Origin: Planctomycetota bacterium
GTDB taxonomy: Bacteria; Planctomycetota; UBA8742; UBA2392
Assembly: GCA_016722065.1 (NCBI GenBank)
Contig: JADKGX010000002.1
Location: 930,001 to 994,000 of the forward strand
Direction: 5' to 3'
Length of the DNA stretch: 64,000 bases
In this document: positions 35,277 through 43,776 of the stretch, piece by piece
How the letters are laid out: the number at the start of each line of letters is the position of its first letter
How positions within the stretch are numbered: position 1 is the stretch's first letter
Notes under the pieces: generated by a model
What the model saw: only the letters and a program-made list of their open reading frames with translations
Database searches by the model: none
What the model was told of the DNA's origin: nothing
Program-made: the position numbers and the translations under genes

Positions 35277-36482
35277 ATGACCGAGCCCGACCACGAAGCC
35301 TTCCGCACCGTCGAAGAGAAAACGCTTCTCGAGATCGGTTCAGACAGCCAGGTGCCCCACAAATCCGGCGGCGTTGACATTCCGCCCGATGCCAAACGAC
35401 TGGGCCAGGTTGCCCTGCTGGCCGAACTGGGTGCCGGCGGCATGGGCAAGGTCTACAAAGGCCACCATCTTGGCCTGGACAAACCCGTTGCTGTCAAAGT
35501 CATGGGCTCGCAGCTGGCCGGCGATTCCATGGCCAAGGCGCGCTTTCTGCGCGAGGCCAGAACCGCTGCCAAGCTGGACCACGCCAACATCGTTCGCATG
35601 CTGGACGTGAACGAACAGGGCGGCGTGCCCTACATTGTCATGGAATACATAGAAGGAACGGACCTGTCGGCCCTGCTGAAGAAGCACGGCGCCCTGGACG
35701 CCATGGCCACGTTGCGCGCGATTGCCCAGGTGGCGGACGGCCTGGCGCATGCGCACGCCGAGGGCATCGTTCACCGCGACATCAAGCCGCACAACATTTT
35801 TGCCGCAAAAGACGGCCGCGTGAAGCTTGGCGACTTCGGCCTGGCGCGGGCTGTGGAACAAACCACAGAACTGACAATGCCCGGGGCCGCCATCGGCACC
35901 GCCTACTACATGAGCCCGGAACAGGCACAGGGCAAAGATGTTGACCAGCGGTCCGACATTTACAGCCTGGGTGTCACGGCCTGGCACTTGTTGACCGGCG
36001 CCACGCCCTACACCGGCACCACACCCGTCAGCATTGCCGTACAGCACGTCAACAATGACGTGCCCTACGAGCGCGAGAAATTCGGTCACCTGCCGGACGC
36101 CGCGGTGTACCTGCTGATCAGCATGACCTGGCGGGACCCGGCCCGGCGGCCCACGGCCCGCGCGGTGCACGACGGCATCGTGCAGCTACTGATCCAGACC
36201 ACCGGCAGCGGTTCCGTCCGCCTGAACTCGCTGGACGATCTGCTGAAGCGCGGCAGTGCGTCGCAGTATGTTTTGCAGCCCAACACGCTTACTCCCGGCG
36301 CCATGGCCGCCATTGCGGTGCCGCCCATGCACACGGCCCTGCCGCCGGTGATGCCCATGCAATACCCGCAGCCCTATCCGCAGAAATCGTCCAACAACCT
36401 GCTTTGGATTGCGCTGGCCATTCTGATCGTGCTGGCGCTGGCCTTTGCCGGGTGTGTTGCCGCCTATTCTGCAGCTTCCTGA
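35277..36482 (+). CDS. Hanks-type Ser/Thr protein kinase, membrane anchored
   Basis: A 401-residue kinase. The start at 35277 (MTEPDHEAF) is chosen because TACAAT lies just before it and the sequence upstream is not kinase-like. Motifs are [11 protein letters not shown] (P-loop), Lys74 in [16 protein letters not shown] with Asp168, DFGLAR with Asp186, [10 protein letters not shown] and [16 protein letters not shown]. The kinase domain ends near residue 295. A Pro/Met/Gln-rich linker leads to one C-terminal helix ([20 protein letters not shown]) with almost nothing beyond, so there is no extracellular sensor. It could phosphorylate the FHA-protein circuit at 24.7-25.5 kb. It is followed 39 nt later by glmU. 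Confidence 0.94.
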   Translation: MTEPDHEAFRTVEEKTLLEIGSDSQVPHKSGGVDIPPDAKRLGQVALLAELGAGGMGKVYKGHHLGLDKPVAVKVMGSQLAGDSMAKARFLREARTAAKLDHANIVRMLDVNEQGGVPYIVMEYIEGTDLSALLKKHGALDAMATLRAIAQVADGLAHAHAEGIVHRDIKPHNIFAAKDGRVKLGDFGLARAVEQTTELTMPGAAIGTAYYMSPEQAQGKDVDQRSDIYSLGVTAWHLLTGATPYTGTTPVSIAVQHVNNDVPYEREKFGHLPDAAVYLLISMTWRDPARRPTARAVHDGIVQLLIQTTGSGSVRLNSLDDLLKRGSASQYVLQPNTLTPGAMAAIAVPPMHTALPPVMPMQYPQPYPQKSSNNLLWIALAILIVLALAFAGCVAAYSAAS

Positions 36483-36509
36483 CCACTCGCGGCGCGACGC
36501 TGGCGCCGC

Positions 36510-36515
36510 TAGATT
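36510..36515 (+). promoter_or_regulatory. -10-like hexamer directly before glmU
   Basis: TAGATT ends 6 nt before the glmU ATG, in the 39-nt gap after the kinase gene. No Shine-Dalgarno is present, so glmU may have its own leaderless transcript as well as read-through. Confidence 0.35.
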
Positions 36516-36521
36516 GCGACC

Positions 36522-37802
36522 ATGGCAGCCAAGCCCGTCAAAATTCTCATCCTGGCCGCGGGCAAAAGCACGCGCATGAAGTCCGATACACCCAAGGTGC
36601 TGCACCGCGTGGCGGGCGTGCCGCTGCTGCGCTGGGTGCTGGAACAGGCCTACGCACTCAAGCCCGAACAGATCGTAGTGATTGTGGGCCATGAATCTGA
36701 TCGCGTACGCAAGGCCTTTGCGGACTTCCCCAAGATTGCCTTTGTTACGCAAGAGCCGCAGTTGGGCACGGGCCACGCCGTCATGCAGGCGCGCAGCCAG
36801 TTGCAGGATTTTTCTGGCGATGTCTGCCTGCTGTGTGGCGACGTGCCGCTGGTGCGGCCCGAAACGCTGGCGGCGTTGCAGGACGCGCACCAAAGGGCAC
36901 ACGCCGCCGCCACGGTGCTGACAACCGAGTTGCACGACCCCGGCAGCTACGGCCGCATTGTGCGCGATGCCGACGGCAAACTCAGTGGCATCGTCGAAGC
37001 CAAGGACCTCAAGCGCGGCCAGGAACGAATTGCGGAGATCAACTCCGGCACATACTTTTTTGACGCACCGGCGCTGCTGGGTTGCCTGGACCAACTGACC
37101 ACGCAAAACGCCCAGGGCGAATATTACCTGACCGACGTGATTCACCTGCTGGCTGCTCAAGGCGCCCCGGTGGCCGCACACGTGTGCCAGGACAGCCGCG
37201 AAGTCATGGGCATCAACACCCGCAAAGATCTGGCGCAGTGCGACAAGATCGCGCGCGAGCGTGTCACCGACGCCTTGATGGCCAACGGTGTCACGATTCT
37301 GGACCCGGATAACACCTACATTGAAGCCGGGGTGCACATTGGCCGAGACAGTATCGTGTACCCGTACAGTGCAATTCACGCAGGCGTGGAAATCGGGCAA
37401 CACTGCGAAATCGGCCCCTTTGCGCACCTGCGCGCCGGCACAAAGCTGGGCGATCACTGCAAAGTAGGCGCGTTTGTAGAAACCAAAAACGCCGTGTATG
37501 GCAACGGCAGCAAGTCGGGTCACCTGGCCTATCTGGGCGACGTAACGCTGGGGCAAGACGTCAACATTGGTGCCGGTGCGATCGTGGCCAACTACGACGG
37601 AAAACACAAACACAAGACCGAAATCGGCGACAACGCTTTCATCGGCTGCGGCACGGTGCTGGTGGCGCCGGTGCGCGTTGGCAAAAACGCCCAGACTGGC
37701 GCCAACACCGTCGTGCCCAAGGGCAAAGACGTGGCAGACAACACGATTGTGGTGGGCGCCCCGGCGCGGGTCTTGAAGACCAAGCCGGGCAAGGCAACGT
37801 AG
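36522..37802 (+). CDS. glmU: Bifunctional UDP-N-acetylglucosamine pyrophosphorylase / glucosamine-1-phosphate acetyltransferase
   Basis: A 426-residue GlmU making UDP-GlcNAc for peptidoglycan and lipopolysaccharide. The uridyltransferase half has LILAAGKSTRMKSDTPKVLH, QLGTGHAVMQA, LCGDVPLV and EINSGTYFF. The C-terminal half is a left-handed beta-helix with hexapeptides (IGRDSIVYPY, IGQHCEIGPF) and the acetyltransferase block SKSGHLAYLGD with its catalytic His, then NIGAGAIVANYDGKHKHKT. It is slightly shorter than the E. coli enzyme (456). glmU next to prs and ribosomal genes is a common bacterial order. Confidence 0.95.
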   Translation: MAAKPVKILILAAGKSTRMKSDTPKVLHRVAGVPLLRWVLEQAYALKPEQIVVIVGHESDRVRKAFADFPKIAFVTQEPQLGTGHAVMQARSQLQDFSGDVCLLCGDVPLVRPETLAALQDAHQRAHAAATVLTTELHDPGSYGRIVRDADGKLSGIVEAKDLKRGQERIAEINSGTYFFDAPALLGCLDQLTTQNAQGEYYLTDVIHLLAAQGAPVAAHVCQDSREVMGINTRKDLAQCDKIARERVTDALMANGVTILDPDNTYIEAGVHIGRDSIVYPYSAIHAGVEIGQHCEIGPFAHLRAGTKLGDHCKVGAFVETKNAVYGNGSKSGHLAYLGDVTLGQDVNIGAGAIVANYDGKHKHKTEIGDNAFIGCGTVLVAPVRVGKNAQTGANTVVPKGKDVADNTIVVGAPARVLKTKPGKAT

Positions 37803-37826
37803 GCAGCATCTCGCGGGGACAGCAAA

Positions 37827-38783
37827 ATGGCACGCAGCAAAGGCCTGAAGGTATTTGCCGGAAACTCCAATCCCAAGCTGGCGGACGCAATCTGCCACAT
37901 TCTGGAACTGCCGCTGGGCCACGCGCGGATTGAAAAATTCCCCGACGGCGAAATTGACGTCAAGATTGAAGAAGACATACGCGGCGTCGATTGCTTCTTC
38001 ATTCAAAGCACCTGCCCGCCGGTCAACGACAACCTGATGGAGATGCTGCTGTTTGCCGATGCCGCCTGTCGCGCCAGCGCCGAACGCGTTACCGCCGTTG
38101 TGCCCTATTACGGCTACGCACGCAAAGACCGCAAAGACGAAGGCCGTGTACCCATCAGCGCCAAGCTGGTCGCCAACTGCATGGTCCAGGCTGGCTACGA
38201 CCGCGTTCTCACCATGGACCTGCATGCCGCCCAGATTCAGGGCTTCTTTGACATCCCCGTGGATCACCTGTACGCCGCGCCGGTGATTTACAACTACTTT
38301 CGCGATATCCGCCAGAAGTCCGGCGACAAGAACATCACGATTGTCGCCCCCGACGTAGGCCGCAGCAAAGTCGCACGCGGCTATGCAAAGCGCCTGCATG
38401 CCGGCCTTGCGATTGTCGACAAGCGTCGCGTCAGCGGCGAAGAGACCGAGGTGCTGGACATGATCGGCGTGGTTGACGGCCAGACTTGCGTCATCATTGA
38501 CGACATGGTTGCCACCGGCGGCAGCATTGTTGACGCCGCCAAGGCCTGCAAGAAATTCGGCGCCAACGAGATTTACGTGGCCTGCACCCACCCGGTGTTC
38601 TGTGGCCCGGCGGTAGACCGCCTGAAATCGGCACCGATCAAGGAATGCATCGTCACCGACACAATCCCGATGGAAGGCAAGGAGTTCCCGTCGCTGAAGG
38701 TACTCAGCGTGGCGGAACTGCTGGCCGAGGCGATTCGCCGCATCCACTTCAGTGAAAGCGTCAGCCTGCTGTTCAAGGGTTGA
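37827..38783 (+). CDS. prs: Ribose-phosphate pyrophosphokinase (PRPP synthase)
   Basis: A 318-residue class I PRPP synthase, making PRPP from ribose 5-phosphate and ATP for nucleotide, His and Trp synthesis. Seen: KVFAGNSNPKLADAIC, QSTCPPVNDNLMEMLL, VVPYYGYARKDRKDEGRVPI (ATP loop), TMDLHAAQIQGFFDIPVDHL (metal-binding DLH), and the PRPP loop VIIDDMVATGGS. GGGGAC lies 7 nt before the ATG. It is 24 nt after glmU, in one operon. Confidence 0.97.
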   Translation: MARSKGLKVFAGNSNPKLADAICHILELPLGHARIEKFPDGEIDVKIEEDIRGVDCFFIQSTCPPVNDNLMEMLLFADAACRASAERVTAVVPYYGYARKDRKDEGRVPISAKLVANCMVQAGYDRVLTMDLHAAQIQGFFDIPVDHLYAAPVIYNYFRDIRQKSGDKNITIVAPDVGRSKVARGYAKRLHAGLAIVDKRRVSGEETEVLDMIGVVDGQTCVIIDDMVATGGSIVDAAKACKKFGANEIYVACTHPVFCGPAVDRLKSAPIKECIVTDTIPMEGKEFPSLKVLSVAELLAEAIRRIHFSESVSLLFKG

Positions 38784-38908
38784 TTTTGCCCGCGGGGCTG
38801 CAGCCCGCACGCATTACGCGTGAGGGTTGGCGCATTTTCGCCACTACGGGTGTTCCCCAAACGTCTTACGACTATATTGGCGGATTCTTGAACGGGCCGG
38901 AGATAGCC

Positions 38909-40678
38909 ATGACCAGACTGTTTGCCTTGCTGTTGCTGGCGGCGTTGTTTGCGGCCGCCTTTACTGGCGCCCGCGCACAGGACACGCCAAAACAAACCGC
39001 GCCCGTGGATTACCTGATTATCTCCGCTGACGGCTTGGCCGAAGTGGCCAGTGAGTGGGCCAAGTGGCGGACCGATTACGGCCGAGTTGTGCAGATTGTG
39101 ACGCTATCCGAGATCAGCAAAGATAAGCCGCCCAGCCTGGACGCCATTCGCGACACAGTGCTAAAGCAGGCCGGTGGCGAGAAGCTGACACCCGGGTTTC
39201 AGGTGCTGCTGCTTGGCGATTGCCCCGTCGAGCGCACGGAAACCTACAACCCCAAGATTGAAATTCCCTGGCTGCTTACGCCCCAGTTCGACAGTAACCC
39301 TGAACCCTCGGCAAGGGTGCGCGTGCCGACAGACAACTACCTTGCCGACCTGATTGAAGACGACGACCACAAACCCGATATCGCTGTGGGCCGCATTCCC
39401 GCGCGCAGCGCGCAAGAAGCCCGCATCGCCCTGGCCAAGGTCAAGGCCTACGAGACCGCCCCGGCCGGACCCTGGATGCGCAACTTGACCTTCTTTGCCG
39501 GAGAGGGCCGCTTTGGCGCGCAGATTGACGGCATGCTGGAAAACCTGTTCACCCAGTTTGCCGAACGCACGATCAGCCAGGCCTACAACGTGCGCATGAC
39601 CTACGCCAACATCAAAAGCAGCTATGCCTATTCGCCCTCACGCTTCAGCCAGAAGGTGATTGAGGAGGCCAACGCCGGATCGCTGCTGCTGTGCTACATG
39701 GGCCACGGCCAGATCGACCGGCTGGACAACATGTACGTCAAGGTAGAGGGCGAACGCCTGCGTTACCCGATTCTGACCGGCGATGACGTCAAGGATTTCA
39801 AGATCAAGGACGGCAAGCTGCCCGTCATGCTGATCATTGCCTGCGAAACCGGGCACCTGGACAACGATGGCCCCTGCCTTGCCGAACGCATTCTTTTCAA
39901 TGAAAGCGCGCCCGTGGCAGTGCTGGCTTCCTCGCGCGACAGCCACCCCTACGCCAACGTGCTGCTGCAAAAAGCCTTCATCAGCGAAATCACGCAAAAC
40001 CACCGCGCCACGCTGGGCGAGGCCATCATGCTGGCCAAACGCGAACTGGTGGAAGCCAAGGACCCGGACCGCAAGCAACTAGAAACCATGGCCATGTTCA
40101 TTCTGCCCAAGAAGGCCGAACGCGTGGAACTCAACCGCAGCCACATCAGCATGTACAACCTGTGCGGTGACCCCGGCCTGCGCATGCGTTACCCCACACT
40201 CAACATGACCCCGGCCAGCACCGGCAAAGCCGCTGCTGGCAGCACGGCTGATGTATCGCTGAAGGTCCCGGGCACCGCGGTCTCGGGTGAGGGTGCCGAA
40301 AAGGCCTGCAACTGGAAAATCGATCTTGAGTTGCAGACGCGCCGCACCGTCATTGCGGGCGAACTCAAGACGGTGCCCGAAGCTGACCTTGCCAGCGCTG
40401 ATCCCGCCAAGCGCAAAGCTGCGGAAGACATCATTGCAGCCAATCACGCCACATCCAACGACAAGCGCGTGGCGAACTTCAGTTCCACTTTTCAGGGATT
40501 GAAGCAGAAGATGACCAAGGAAGAGTTGATCAACGAGCTTGTGTACCAAGCGAAATTCGACAATTCGCTTGCGCCGGGTGACTATATTCTCAAAGTGTTC
40601 GCCCTTGACGAAAAAGCGCAAGCCTGTGGCTTCACTTCTCTAGAGATCACTGTAAAGGAAGCACCCAAGAAAGACTGA
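38909..40678 (+). CDS. C25-family (gingipain-type) cysteine peptidase, exported
   Basis: A 589-residue exported peptidase. The start at 38909 has GGAGA 6 nt upstream and gives the signal LFALLLLAALFAAAFTGARAQ. A Rossmann-like N-terminal subdomain has VDYLIISADGLAE and FQVLLLGDCPVE, then PTDNYLADL and DIAVGRIPARSAQEA, both typical of gingipain-like proteins. The catalytic pair is predicted as His266 (CYMGHGQID) and Cys312 (LIIACETGHLD). A beta-rich C-terminal domain (residues about 430-589) ends the protein. C25 peptidases process secreted proteins in the envelope. There is no Por-type C-terminal sorting domain. Its place between prs and rplY is unusual. Confidence 0.82.
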   Translation: MTRLFALLLLAALFAAAFTGARAQDTPKQTAPVDYLIISADGLAEVASEWAKWRTDYGRVVQIVTLSEISKDKPPSLDAIRDTVLKQAGGEKLTPGFQVLLLGDCPVERTETYNPKIEIPWLLTPQFDSNPEPSARVRVPTDNYLADLIEDDDHKPDIAVGRIPARSAQEARIALAKVKAYETAPAGPWMRNLTFFAGEGRFGAQIDGMLENLFTQFAERTISQAYNVRMTYANIKSSYAYSPSRFSQKVIEEANAGSLLLCYMGHGQIDRLDNMYVKVEGERLRYPILTGDDVKDFKIKDGKLPVMLIIACETGHLDNDGPCLAERILFNESAPVAVLASSRDSHPYANVLLQKAFISEITQNHRATLGEAIMLAKRELVEAKDPDRKQLETMAMFILPKKAERVELNRSHISMYNLCGDPGLRMRYPTLNMTPASTGKAAAGSTADVSLKVPGTAVSGEGAEKACNWKIDLELQTRRTVIAGELKTVPEADLASADPAKRKAAEDIIAANHATSNDKRVANFSSTFQGLKQKMTKEELINELVYQAKFDNSLAPGDYILKVFALDEKAQACGFTSLEITVKEAPKKD

Positions 40679-40751
40679 TCCGCCAGCCCAGGCAGGCGAA
40701 TCAGCAAAAACTATAGGGCGATAGCCCGGAAACGAAGGCGGGGCAGGCCAT

Positions 40752-40768
40752 ACCTGCATGTTGCAGGT
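40752..40768 (+). promoter_or_regulatory. Leader inverted repeat upstream of rplY
   Basis: ACCTGCA (40752-40758) and TGCAGGT (40762-40768) flank TGT, 33 nt before the rplY start. It may be a leader stem for ribosomal-protein control; no family was matched. Confidence 0.3.
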
Positions 40769-40801
40769 CCGCAGGCACCGCAGTCCATTACCGAGAGTCC
40801 C

Positions 40802-41524
40802 ATGCAGATCCCGGCGGTTAAGGCCGAGAAGCGTTCCGCTTCCGGCACCAAGGCCATGCGCAAACTTCGCGCTGGCGGTTTGATTCCAGGCGTGCTGTAC
40901 GGCAAGGGCCAGGAAAACCTGAACGTTCAACTTCAAGCGCACGACGTAGTTGACCTGGCGTCTGGCGAAACCCACGTGGTGCAACTGGATTTCGGCGGTA
41001 ACAAGTCGCTGGCGCTGGTTCGCGGCATTGACCGCGACCACCTGGCCGACACGCTGAACCACATTGATTTTCTGCGCGTGGACCTGACAGACAAAGTTCG
41101 CGTGCGCGTGCCGGTTACGTTTCTGGGCACGGCCAAGGGCGTTGCCCACGGCGGCGTAATGGAAGTGCTGCGCGGCGACGTAACGTTGCTGTGCACGGCC
41201 GACAAGATTCCTGCGCACGTCGAAGTCGAAGTCGCGCACCTCGAAATCGGCGATTCGGTCCGTTATCGCGACCTCAAGCTGGGCGCCGGCATTGAAATCG
41301 GCGTCAACCCCAACACTATCGTTGTGCACTGCACGCACCCACGCAAGATCGAGGAAGTGGCCCCGGCACCGGGCGCCGAAGCGGCGGCAGGTGCCGCGGC
41401 ACCAGGCGCAGCACCGGCCCCAGGCGCGGCCCCGGCCGCAGGTGCGGCCCCGGCAGCAGCAGCAGGTGCAGCCAAGGGCGCGGCCCCGGCAGCAGCCCCG
41501 GCCGCCAAGGGCGGCAAGAAGTAA
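40802..41524 (+). CDS. rplY: Ribosomal protein L25 (Ctc form)
   Basis: A 240-residue L25/Ctc protein that binds 5S rRNA. The N-terminal L25 domain (VKAEKRSASGTKAMRKLRAGGLIPGVLYGKG) is followed by the Ctc beta domain (VEVEVAHLEIGDSVRYRDLKL). From about residue 187 it carries a low-complexity tail of Ala, Pro and Gly repeats ending AAKGGKK. This tail is longer than usual and very GC-rich. The pth gene that often follows rplY is absent from the window. Confidence 0.95.
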   Translation: MQIPAVKAEKRSASGTKAMRKLRAGGLIPGVLYGKGQENLNVQLQAHDVVDLASGETHVVQLDFGGNKSLALVRGIDRDHLADTLNHIDFLRVDLTDKVRVRVPVTFLGTAKGVAHGGVMEVLRGDVTLLCTADKIPAHVEVEVAHLEIGDSVRYRDLKLGAGIEIGVNPNTIVVHCTHPRKIEEVAPAPGAEAAAGAAAPGAAPAPGAAPAAGAAPAAAAGAAKGAAPAAAPAAKGGKK

Positions 41525-41542
41525 GCAGACCATTTCGTCCCT

Positions 41543-41571
41543 CCCGGCGCCGTCACTCCGGTGGCGCCGGG
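41543..41571 (+). promoter_or_regulatory. Hairpin in the rpsF leader, candidate S6:S18 autoregulatory site
   Basis: CCCGGCGC (41543-41550) pairs with GCGCCGGG (41564-41571), with an inner CAC/GTG stem around TCCG and a CGT bulge. It lies 44 nt before rpsF. S6:S18-binding leaders with a CCG-containing hairpin are known at this position in many bacteria. It lacks a T-run, so termination is less likely. Confidence 0.45.
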
Positions 41572-41614
41572 CACAAAGACCATGGGGACAACAAGTCCGG
41601 AGAGAGGAAGCAAC

Positions 41615-42028
41615 ATGGCAGACGATGGCAAAAGGCTTTACGAGGGCCTGTTTCTCGTGGACTCCGGGTTCGCCAACAAGGAACCCGAAGCGGCAGTCGA
41701 ACTGTGCAAGGGCGTTCTGGAAAAGCACGGCGCAACGGTGATTCGTTGCGAGTTGTGGTCCGAAACGCGCCTGGCCTATGAAGTGCGCAAAAACAAGCGC
41801 GGGGCCTACCTGCTGGCGGCCTTTCGCGCCGACACCATGAAGATGGGCGAAATCGAACTGGAATGCCGGCTGACGGAACGGATTGTCCGCTACCAGTTCC
41901 TGAACCGCGAAGGCATCCCGATGGAAAAGTGGTACCGGCGCTACGAAATCTCCCAGCGCCCGCCACGCCGTGAAGCGGATGCCGTCGAGACTGAATCGAT
42001 CGAAACCGAGGAAGCCGCCGCAAGCTGA
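41615..42028 (+). CDS. rpsF: Ribosomal protein S6
   Basis: A 137-residue S6 with GAGAGGAAG before the ATG at 41615. The core is KRLYEGLFLVDSGFA, RCELWSETRLAYEVRKNKRGAYLLAAF and ECRLTERIVRYQFLNR. It binds S18 on the 30S platform. The C-terminal tail is acidic (VETESIETEEAAAS). It heads the conserved rpsF-ssb-rpsR-rplI set. Confidence 0.96.
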   Translation: MADDGKRLYEGLFLVDSGFANKEPEAAVELCKGVLEKHGATVIRCELWSETRLAYEVRKNKRGAYLLAAFRADTMKMGEIELECRLTERIVRYQFLNREGIPMEKWYRRYEISQRPPRREADAVETESIETEEAAAS

Positions 42029-42075
42029 ACCAGGCACAAGTGCGCCTGACGTAAGCAACCAACGGAAACAGATTC

Positions 42076-42561
42076 ATGATTACGCTGAACAAAGTCTTTC
42101 TTGTGGGCAACCTGGCCCGCGACCCCGACCTGAGGCACACGCCTTCTGGTACCGCGGTCACGGAGTTCCGGTTGGCCGTCAGCGACAGCTACACGACCAG
42201 CAGCGGCGAAAAGCACGATCGCACGTGCTTCATCGACGTTGTCAGCTGGCGCAAGCTGGCAGAAAGCTGCGCGGAGTATCTCAAGAAGGGCTCGCCGGTG
42301 TTTGTGGAAGGTCGCCTTGAACAGGACACCTGGACCACCACGGACGGCCAGAAGCGTTCGCGTATCCGTGTTGTGGCCTATTCCGTGCAGTTCATCCGGC
42401 GCGAAGTCGAGCGCTCGGCTTCCGGCCGCCATGTGCGCGTCGTGGAAACCAGCGGCGACACCATCCGGGACAGTGATTACGACGGCGACCTCGCGGCGCC
42501 GCCGGAAACCAACGGCAAAGAACCCATGGACGACGTCGGCGACGACGTGACCCTGGGCTGA
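42076..42561 (+). CDS. ssb: Single-stranded DNA-binding protein
   Basis: A 161-residue SSB with an OB fold: NKVFLVGNLARDPDLRHTPSGTAVTEFRLAVSD, KHDRTCFIDVVSWRKLAESC and YLKKGSPVFVEGRLEQDTW. The C-terminal tail ends MDDVGDDVTLG. It is acidic but lacks the usual DDDIPF-type Pro-Phe tip that recruits partner proteins. Located between rpsF and rpsR as in many bacteria. Confidence 0.96.
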   Translation: MITLNKVFLVGNLARDPDLRHTPSGTAVTEFRLAVSDSYTTSSGEKHDRTCFIDVVSWRKLAESCAEYLKKGSPVFVEGRLEQDTWTTTDGQKRSRIRVVAYSVQFIRREVERSASGRHVRVVETSGDTIRDSDYDGDLAAPPETNGKEPMDDVGDDVTLG

Positions 42562-42599
42562 ACCAGCAACCAAGGCGGGACAACCCGCCCGGAGAAACC

Positions 42600-42881
42600 A
42601 TGAGAAGACCAGAGAACAACCAGGCCAAAAGCAAGGCCAGCAAGCTCAAGAAGAAGAAGAAGAAGGTCCGCGCCCCAATGCCGACCCAGAGCAAGCTGAC
42701 CAAGGAACAGCGCGACTTTCTGGATTACAAGGACGTCGAGACGCTTTCCAAGTTCATCAGTGGTGTGGGCAAGATTCTTCCGCGCAAGCGCACGGGGGCT
42801 TCACACCGCGAACAGCAACAGATCCGTGACGCCGTGAAAATGGCGCGTTTCATGGCCCTGCTGCCTTACGTTTCCAAGTAA
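42600..42881 (+). CDS. rpsR: Ribosomal protein S18
   Basis: A 93-residue S18 with the core DYKDVETLSKFISGVGKILPRKRTG and QIRDAVKMARFMALLPYV. The N-terminus is extended and very Lys-rich (about 30 residues including KLKKKKKKVR) compared with the usual 75-residue form. GGAG lies 5 nt before the ATG. Confidence 0.96.
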   Translation: MRRPENNQAKSKASKLKKKKKKVRAPMPTQSKLTKEQRDFLDYKDVETLSKFISGVGKILPRKRTGASHREQQQIRDAVKMARFMALLPYVSK

Positions 42882-42914
42882 CTGACGGGGTGCCCCTGCA
42901 CCCAAGGAGCAGAC

Positions 42915-43367
42915 ATGAAGCTTCTGATGCGTGAATCGATTCGCGGCCTGGGAAAGCGCGGCGAAATCGTTGAAGTGGCCAACGGCTATGCCCGCAACTA
43001 CCTGCTGCCCAAGGGCCTGGCGCTTGCGGCATCAAAGGAAAACGTGCGGCGTCTGGAGGGCGAAAAACGCTCCTACGAAGCCCGCGTGGTGAAAGAAAAG
43101 GAGATCGCCTCCGAAATCGCCGACGCCATTGCCAAGGTGCAGTTGACCTTGCCCATGCGCGCCAGCGCCGAAGGCCACCTTTTTGGCAGCGTAACGCCCA
43201 AGCTGATTGCCGACGCCTTCAAGGCCGAGGGCGTAACCCTGAAGTCGGCACAGGTGGAACTGGAATCGGATCACATCCGCGAGTTGGGAACCTACAGCTT
43301 CACAATCCGCCTGCACGATGAAGTTGCGGTGCAGAGTCGCGTGTGGGTTGTGGCCGCCAAGGAATAG
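42915..43367 (+). CDS. rplI: Ribosomal protein L9
   Basis: A 150-residue L9. The N-terminal domain has IRGLGKRGEIVEVANGYARNYLLPKGLA, the L9 signature; a long connecting helix (residues 40-75) leads to the C-terminal domain (SAEGHLFGSVTPKLIADAF, YSFTIRLHDEV). AAGGAG precedes the ATG. It is the last gene of the ribosomal set. Confidence 0.97.
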   Translation: MKLLMRESIRGLGKRGEIVEVANGYARNYLLPKGLALAASKENVRRLEGEKRSYEARVVKEKEIASEIADAIAKVQLTLPMRASAEGHLFGSVTPKLIADAFKAEGVTLKSAQVELESDHIRELGTYSFTIRLHDEVAVQSRVWVVAAKE

Positions 43368-43393
43368 TTGTCGTCATCTTTTCCACAAGCCGG

Positions 43394-43418
43394 CCGGGCG
43401 CCATCGTGCGCCCGGTTT
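43394..43418 (+). terminator. Terminator-like hairpin after rplI
   Basis: CCGGGCGC (43394-43401) pairs with GCGCCCGG (43408-43415) around CATCGT, followed by TTT. Confidence 0.55.
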
Positions 43419-43432
43419 GCGTTGGTGTTTGG

Positions 43433-43473
43433 AAAAAAAGAGAAGGCCTTCCTGTTGGCGGACAGGAAGGCCT
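43433..43473 (-). terminator. Minus-strand terminator of the microprotein transcript
   Basis: A perfect 12-bp stem (43444-43455 with 43462-43473, AGGCCTTCCTGT/ACAGGAAGGCCT). On the minus strand it is followed by TTCTC and seven T's (43433-43439). Confidence 0.75.
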
Positions 43474-43651
43474 GGAAAAGCGAGCGTGCACCAGAAAGTT
43501 GTTTTGGGTTGGTTGGACTGTCTTTGCTGCCTCTTGAAGCGTTTTGCGTTACTGCACGTGCTGCATTTTGCTGTTTGGGGCTGGCGGCGGGCTGGCGCGC
43601 CAAACCCCGGTAAAGCTTACTGCGGTGCTGCGTGCTGCGTGTTGTTTGAAA

Positions 43652-43732
43652 CTACTTCTTCTTGGCGGCCTTCTTCTTGGTTGTCTTCTTGGCAGCCTTC
43701 TTTGCGGGTTTCTTCTTCGCGGTACCAGCCAT
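43652..43732 (-). CDS. 26-residue Lys/Ala-rich histone-H1-like microprotein
   Basis: ATG at 43732, TAG at 43652-43654: MAGTAKKKPAKKAAKKTTKK plus KAAKKK. Thirteen of 26 residues are Lys; the rest are mostly Ala and Thr with one Pro, like the tails of bacterial histone-H1-like proteins. AAAGGAGG lies 5 nt before the ATG, one of the strongest ribosome-binding sites in the window. It has its own promoter (43777-43805) and terminator (43433-43473). I infer a nucleic-acid-binding peptide. The transcript continues about 180 nt beyond the stop, a stretch with no further gene, so a regulatory RNA role is also possible. Confidence 0.72.
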   Translation of the reverse strand: MAGTAKKKPAKKAAKKTTKKKAAKKK

Positions 43733-43776
43733 GCTAGCCTCCTTTAGGTTCTGAACTTCACACACTCGCCGGATCA

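Noticed and set aside
36186..38810. An 874-codon open frame on the minus strand
   Set aside because: It lies opposite the kinase tail, glmU and prs, which have full family motifs. It is rich in His, Gly and Arg as expected from the antisense of GC-rich genes.
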